Shown piece after piece: positions 15,171-17,291 of a stretch of 17,291 nt of DNA (the stretch's first letter is position 1; every line of letters starts with the position of its first letter). Location of the stretch: positions 1 through 17,291 of the forward strand of contig JBCCZN010000043.1 in the NCBI GenBank assembly GCA_039187375.1. The letters run 5' to 3'. This DNA comes from CALBPI01 sp039187375 (GTDB lineage: Bacteria > Pseudomonadota > Gammaproteobacteria > Steroidobacterales > Woeseiaceae). The notes below the pieces were generated by a model. That model saw only the letters and a program-made list of their open reading frames with translations. It was not told where the DNA came from and did no database searches. The position numbers and the translations under genes were made by a program.

Positions 15171-16570
15171 TGGCCAGTGGCCGCCACCTGCTTGCTGAAC
15201 TCGACCGTGCGCTGAACACCAGCCGCGATGAATTCCGCGCCTTGGATATTGAGCTGCAAAGTGCCAGTGCCGCTCTGGCGCGTAATCAACGCAGGCAAAT
15301 CAGTTTGTATCAAAAACTGGCGCAGCACCGTCTGGCTGAAATCGATAGCGAGCGTTTCACTTCCAGCGCTGATGCTGCCGACAAACAGGCACAACGGTTG
15401 TTGCAAGAGCGCTCTAGCGCATTGTCTGCACTGCACCAACAAATCGCCGACAGTGAATCGCGCATCGATGCGCTGGATGCAGTCGAAAAAAATGCACAGC
15501 AAGAACTGGACGATGCCGAAGTCAGCCTGAATACCCTGCTGCTTGAGGTTGATGAAGCACTCGTGCAAGACGGGGCTTTTCAGGCATTACGCCAGGATGC
15601 GCAGACGGCGCTGGATACGGCCGCCAATGCCGCAGCCAAAACCACCGAGGCGCAGGCCAGACGAGAAGACAAACGCATACCCTATGACAGTGACCCACTG
15701 TTCAGTTATCTGTGGCGCGAAGGTTACGGCACACCAGATTATCGTGCGGGGTTACTCCAACGATTTATGGATGGGTTGATTGCAAAACACATTCGATTCG
15801 AAAGCGCGCGTCGCAACTATTTCACGCTAAATGAAATTCCGCGACGACTGGAGCAGCACGCCGCACGACTGGAAGAGACGGCAGCGAGCAAAACGCAAGC
15901 GGTGCTGGATGCAGAAACCGAGGCGGACAATGCTGCCGGTGCACAGCAACTGCAGCAGGCGGTTGATGCGGCACAAACGACGTTGCGTGAAGCCAGTGAT
16001 ACGGCCGACTCCGAGCAGGAACGATGTGCTGATTTGATTCGCAAGCGTGAGAGCTTTGCACTGGGACAGGATGAGCACTTTGTCAAGGCCATGAAGATTC
16101 TGTCTGATCAATTTCGTGCCGAACCGATTCCTCAATTGCGTCAGGATGCCGCTATGACACCGGCCTATGAGGATGATGAGGTTGTCGATGAAATCGAGTC
16201 ATTGCGACGCGAACAACAACGACTGTCTCACTATCTTGAAGGTCACCGGGATTTGCACACGCGCCGGGCCGCCCGTGTCAACGAATTGACCGCTGTGCGC
16301 CGCCGATATAAACAACGCGACTATGACTCATCCAACAGCGTCATCGACGATCACGGTAAGGTCAGTCTGATGCTCAGTGAATTTCTACGCGGGGTAATTT
16401 CCAGCGATCGACTCTGGCGCAGTATTCGTCATTCGCAGCGCTTTAGAAAATCGCGTATGCCCCACCACCGCAAGCAACGCGTTGGTGTCAGTATCCCGCG
16501 TATGCCTCGCAGTGTGCGCGTACCGCGTTCTCGCGGCGGCGGAGGCTTCAGAACCAAAGGCGGGTTCTAG
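15170..16570 (+). CDS. Coiled-coil protein with basic Gly/Phe tail, unknown function
   Basis: A 466-aa protein without signal peptide or membrane helix. Residues 1-165 are a long coiled coil rich in Ala, Gln and Glu. A distinct non-coiled block follows, about 168-226, with DPLFSYLWREGYGTPDYRAG (175-194) and NYFTLNEIPRRL (216-227), aromatic-rich and probably the conserved core. A second coiled coil (about 227-300) and an acidic patch EDDEVVDEIE (334-343) follow. The last 50 residues are strongly basic and end in RGGGGFRTKGGF. Such a tail could bind acidic lipid, nucleic acid or a partner protein. The ATG is preferred over an in-frame TTG at 15155 because it forms the TGATG overlap and has GGGAAG upstream. 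acs starts 29 bp after the stop. Confidence 0.72.
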   Translation: MASGRHLLAELDRALNTSRDEFRALDIELQSASAALARNQRRQISLYQKLAQHRLAEIDSERFTSSADAADKQAQRLLQERSSALSALHQQIADSESRIDALDAVEKNAQQELDDAEVSLNTLLLEVDEALVQDGAFQALRQDAQTALDTAANAAAKTTEAQARREDKRIPYDSDPLFSYLWREGYGTPDYRAGLLQRFMDGLIAKHIRFESARRNYFTLNEIPRRLEQHAARLEETAASKTQAVLDAETEADNAAGAQQLQQAVDAAQTTLREASDTADSEQERCADLIRKRESFALGQDEHFVKAMKILSDQFRAEPIPQLRQDAAMTPAYEDDEVVDEIESLRREQQRLSHYLEGHRDLHTRRAARVNELTAVRRRYKQRDYDSSNSVIDDHGKVSLMLSEFLRGVISSDRLWRSIRHSQRFRKSRMPHHRKQRVGVSIPRMPRSVRVPRSRGGGGFRTKGGF

Positions 16571-16599
16571 TACCGCAACCCACAATAGGAATTCGACTC

Positions 16600-17291
16600 A
16601 TGTCCAAAACATATCCAGTCGCCGGCTACTACGAGCAACACGGCCTCGTCGATGCAGATCAATACGCACAGATGTATCAACGTTCAGTCGACGACAACGA
16701 AGGTTTCTGGGCGCAAATGGCCGAGCACATCGACTGGCTTAAGGCACCGAATCAAATCAAGGATGTCTCGTACGCAAAAGACGATTTACACATTCGCTGG
16801 TTTGAAGATGGTGTATTGAATGTCTCGGTCAACTGTGTCGATCGCCACCTGGTCGATAAGGCAGATCAAACCGCGATCATCTGGGAGGGTGATGATCCGG
16901 CCACTGACGAGCACATCACGTATCGCCAGCTGCACAAACGCGTCTGTCGTTTCGCCAATGTCCTGAAAGGCATTGGCGTCAAAAAAGGCGATCGGGTCAC
17001 GTTGTATATGCCGATGATCCCTGAAGCCGCGATTGCGATGCTCGCCTGCGCACGTATCGGTGCCGTGCATTCTGTTGTCTTTGGTGGCTTCTCACCCGAT
17101 GCCCTGGCAGGCCGCATTATCGACTGTGAATCGAACGTCGTCATCACCGCTGATGAAGGCCGACGCGGAGGCCGCACCATTGCACTAAAAGACAATGTCG
17201 ATGCCGCGGCAGCAATCGACGGGGTCACGACACTGAAAAAAGTCCTGGTCGTCAAAAATACCGGCGCCGAGGTGAGCTGGGATACCCAGCG
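16600..17291 (+). CDS. acs: Acetyl-CoA synthetase, AMP-forming (3' partial)
   Basis: The first 230 codons of acetate-CoA ligase run off the right edge; the full enzyme is usually about 650 aa. It activates acetate to acetyl-AMP and then acetyl-CoA in the cytoplasm. The N-terminus has the typical short lead-in, then FWAQMAEHIDWLKAP (about 36-50), LNVSVNCVDRHL, TYRQLHKRVCRFANVLKGIG, GDRVTLYMPMIPEAAIAMLACARIGA and the strongly conserved HSVVFGGFSPDALAGRI stretch before ADEGRRGGR, which binds CoA/nucleotide in known Acs proteins. The ATP-binding P-loop and the regulatory acetylated lysine lie beyond the window. AGGAA precedes the ATG by eight bases. The 29-bp gap to the coiled-coil gene holds no convincing terminator, so acs may be read through from the upstream operon. 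Confidence 0.94.
   Translation, partial: MSKTYPVAGYYEQHGLVDADQYAQMYQRSVDDNEGFWAQMAEHIDWLKAPNQIKDVSYAKDDLHIRWFEDGVLNVSVNCVDRHLVDKADQTAIIWEGDDPATDEHITYRQLHKRVCRFANVLKGIGVKKGDRVTLYMPMIPEAAIAMLACARIGAVHSVVFGGFSPDALAGRIIDCESNVVITADEGRRGGRTIALKDNVDAAAAIDGVTTLKKVLVVKNTGAEVSWDTQ

Noticed and set aside
16562..16581. GGGTT / AACCC inverted repeat between the 466-aa gene and acs as a terminator
   Set aside because: Only a 5-bp stem with a 10-base loop, no T-run after it, and it overlaps the upstream stop codon.
1..17291. CRISPR arrays, tRNA/rRNA genes, insertion sequences, phage or toxin-antitoxin genes
   Set aside because: Scanning both strands by eye I found no repeat-spacer pattern, tRNA-like cloverleaf, transposase or terminal inverted repeats; nearly all bases are covered by recognisable coding genes.

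Overview
The window is a protein-dense bacterial chromosome segment. By eye the GC content is moderately high (mid to upper 50s percent). The gene complement (GlpD, RarD, a Bcr/CflA-type MFS pump, YeiH, a lipoprotein M48 protease of the BepA/YfgC type, AMP-forming acetyl-CoA synthetase) points to a Gram-negative proteobacterium, most likely a gammaproteobacterium. That placement is an inference from gene families; no rRNA, tRNA or other taxonomic marker is present. I saw no IS element, CRISPR array, tRNA or phage gene, and no gene-free stretch reaches 300 bases. The longest gaps are about 100 bases, at two divergent promoter regions.

Left part (1-2393): the end of an unrecognised gene runs off the left edge and converges on a class I fructose-bisphosphate aldolase gene (minus strand). 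That gene is divergent from a 12-helix MFS drug-type exporter (plus strand). The exporter's 3' end overlaps the 3' end of the next gene antisense by 69 bp.

Middle part (2325-10535, all minus strand): in transcription order, a YeiH-family permease, a large membrane-anchored TPR protein, a branched-chain aminotransferase (ilvE), a RarD-type EamA transporter, glycerol-3-phosphate dehydrogenase (glpD) and a saccharopine-dehydrogenase-like / trans-acting enoyl-reductase-like protein. ilvE-rarD-glpD-reductase is tightly packed (6-12 bp gap, 4-bp ATGA overlap, 46-bp gap) and is probably one transcript. The permease and TPR genes are also only 10 bp apart.

Right part (10638-17291, all plus strand): a small MAPEG-family membrane protein, then a lipoprotein M48 metalloprotease with TPRs and an extra C-terminal beta-type region. 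Three long helical genes of unknown function follow: a 390-aa protein with a TelA-like layout, a 431-aa single-pass membrane coiled-coil protein that looks like the DUF6384 family, and a 466-aa coiled-coil protein with a basic Gly/Phe-rich tail. Acetyl-CoA synthetase (acs) follows and runs off the right edge. Gaps from the protease to acs are 19 bp, 30 bp, a 1-bp overlap and 29 bp, so these five genes look like one operon. The protease plus the three helical proteins is the most interesting part of the window. I infer a cell-envelope maintenance or stress module that spans cytoplasm, inner membrane and periplasm; its actual function is not known from the sequence.
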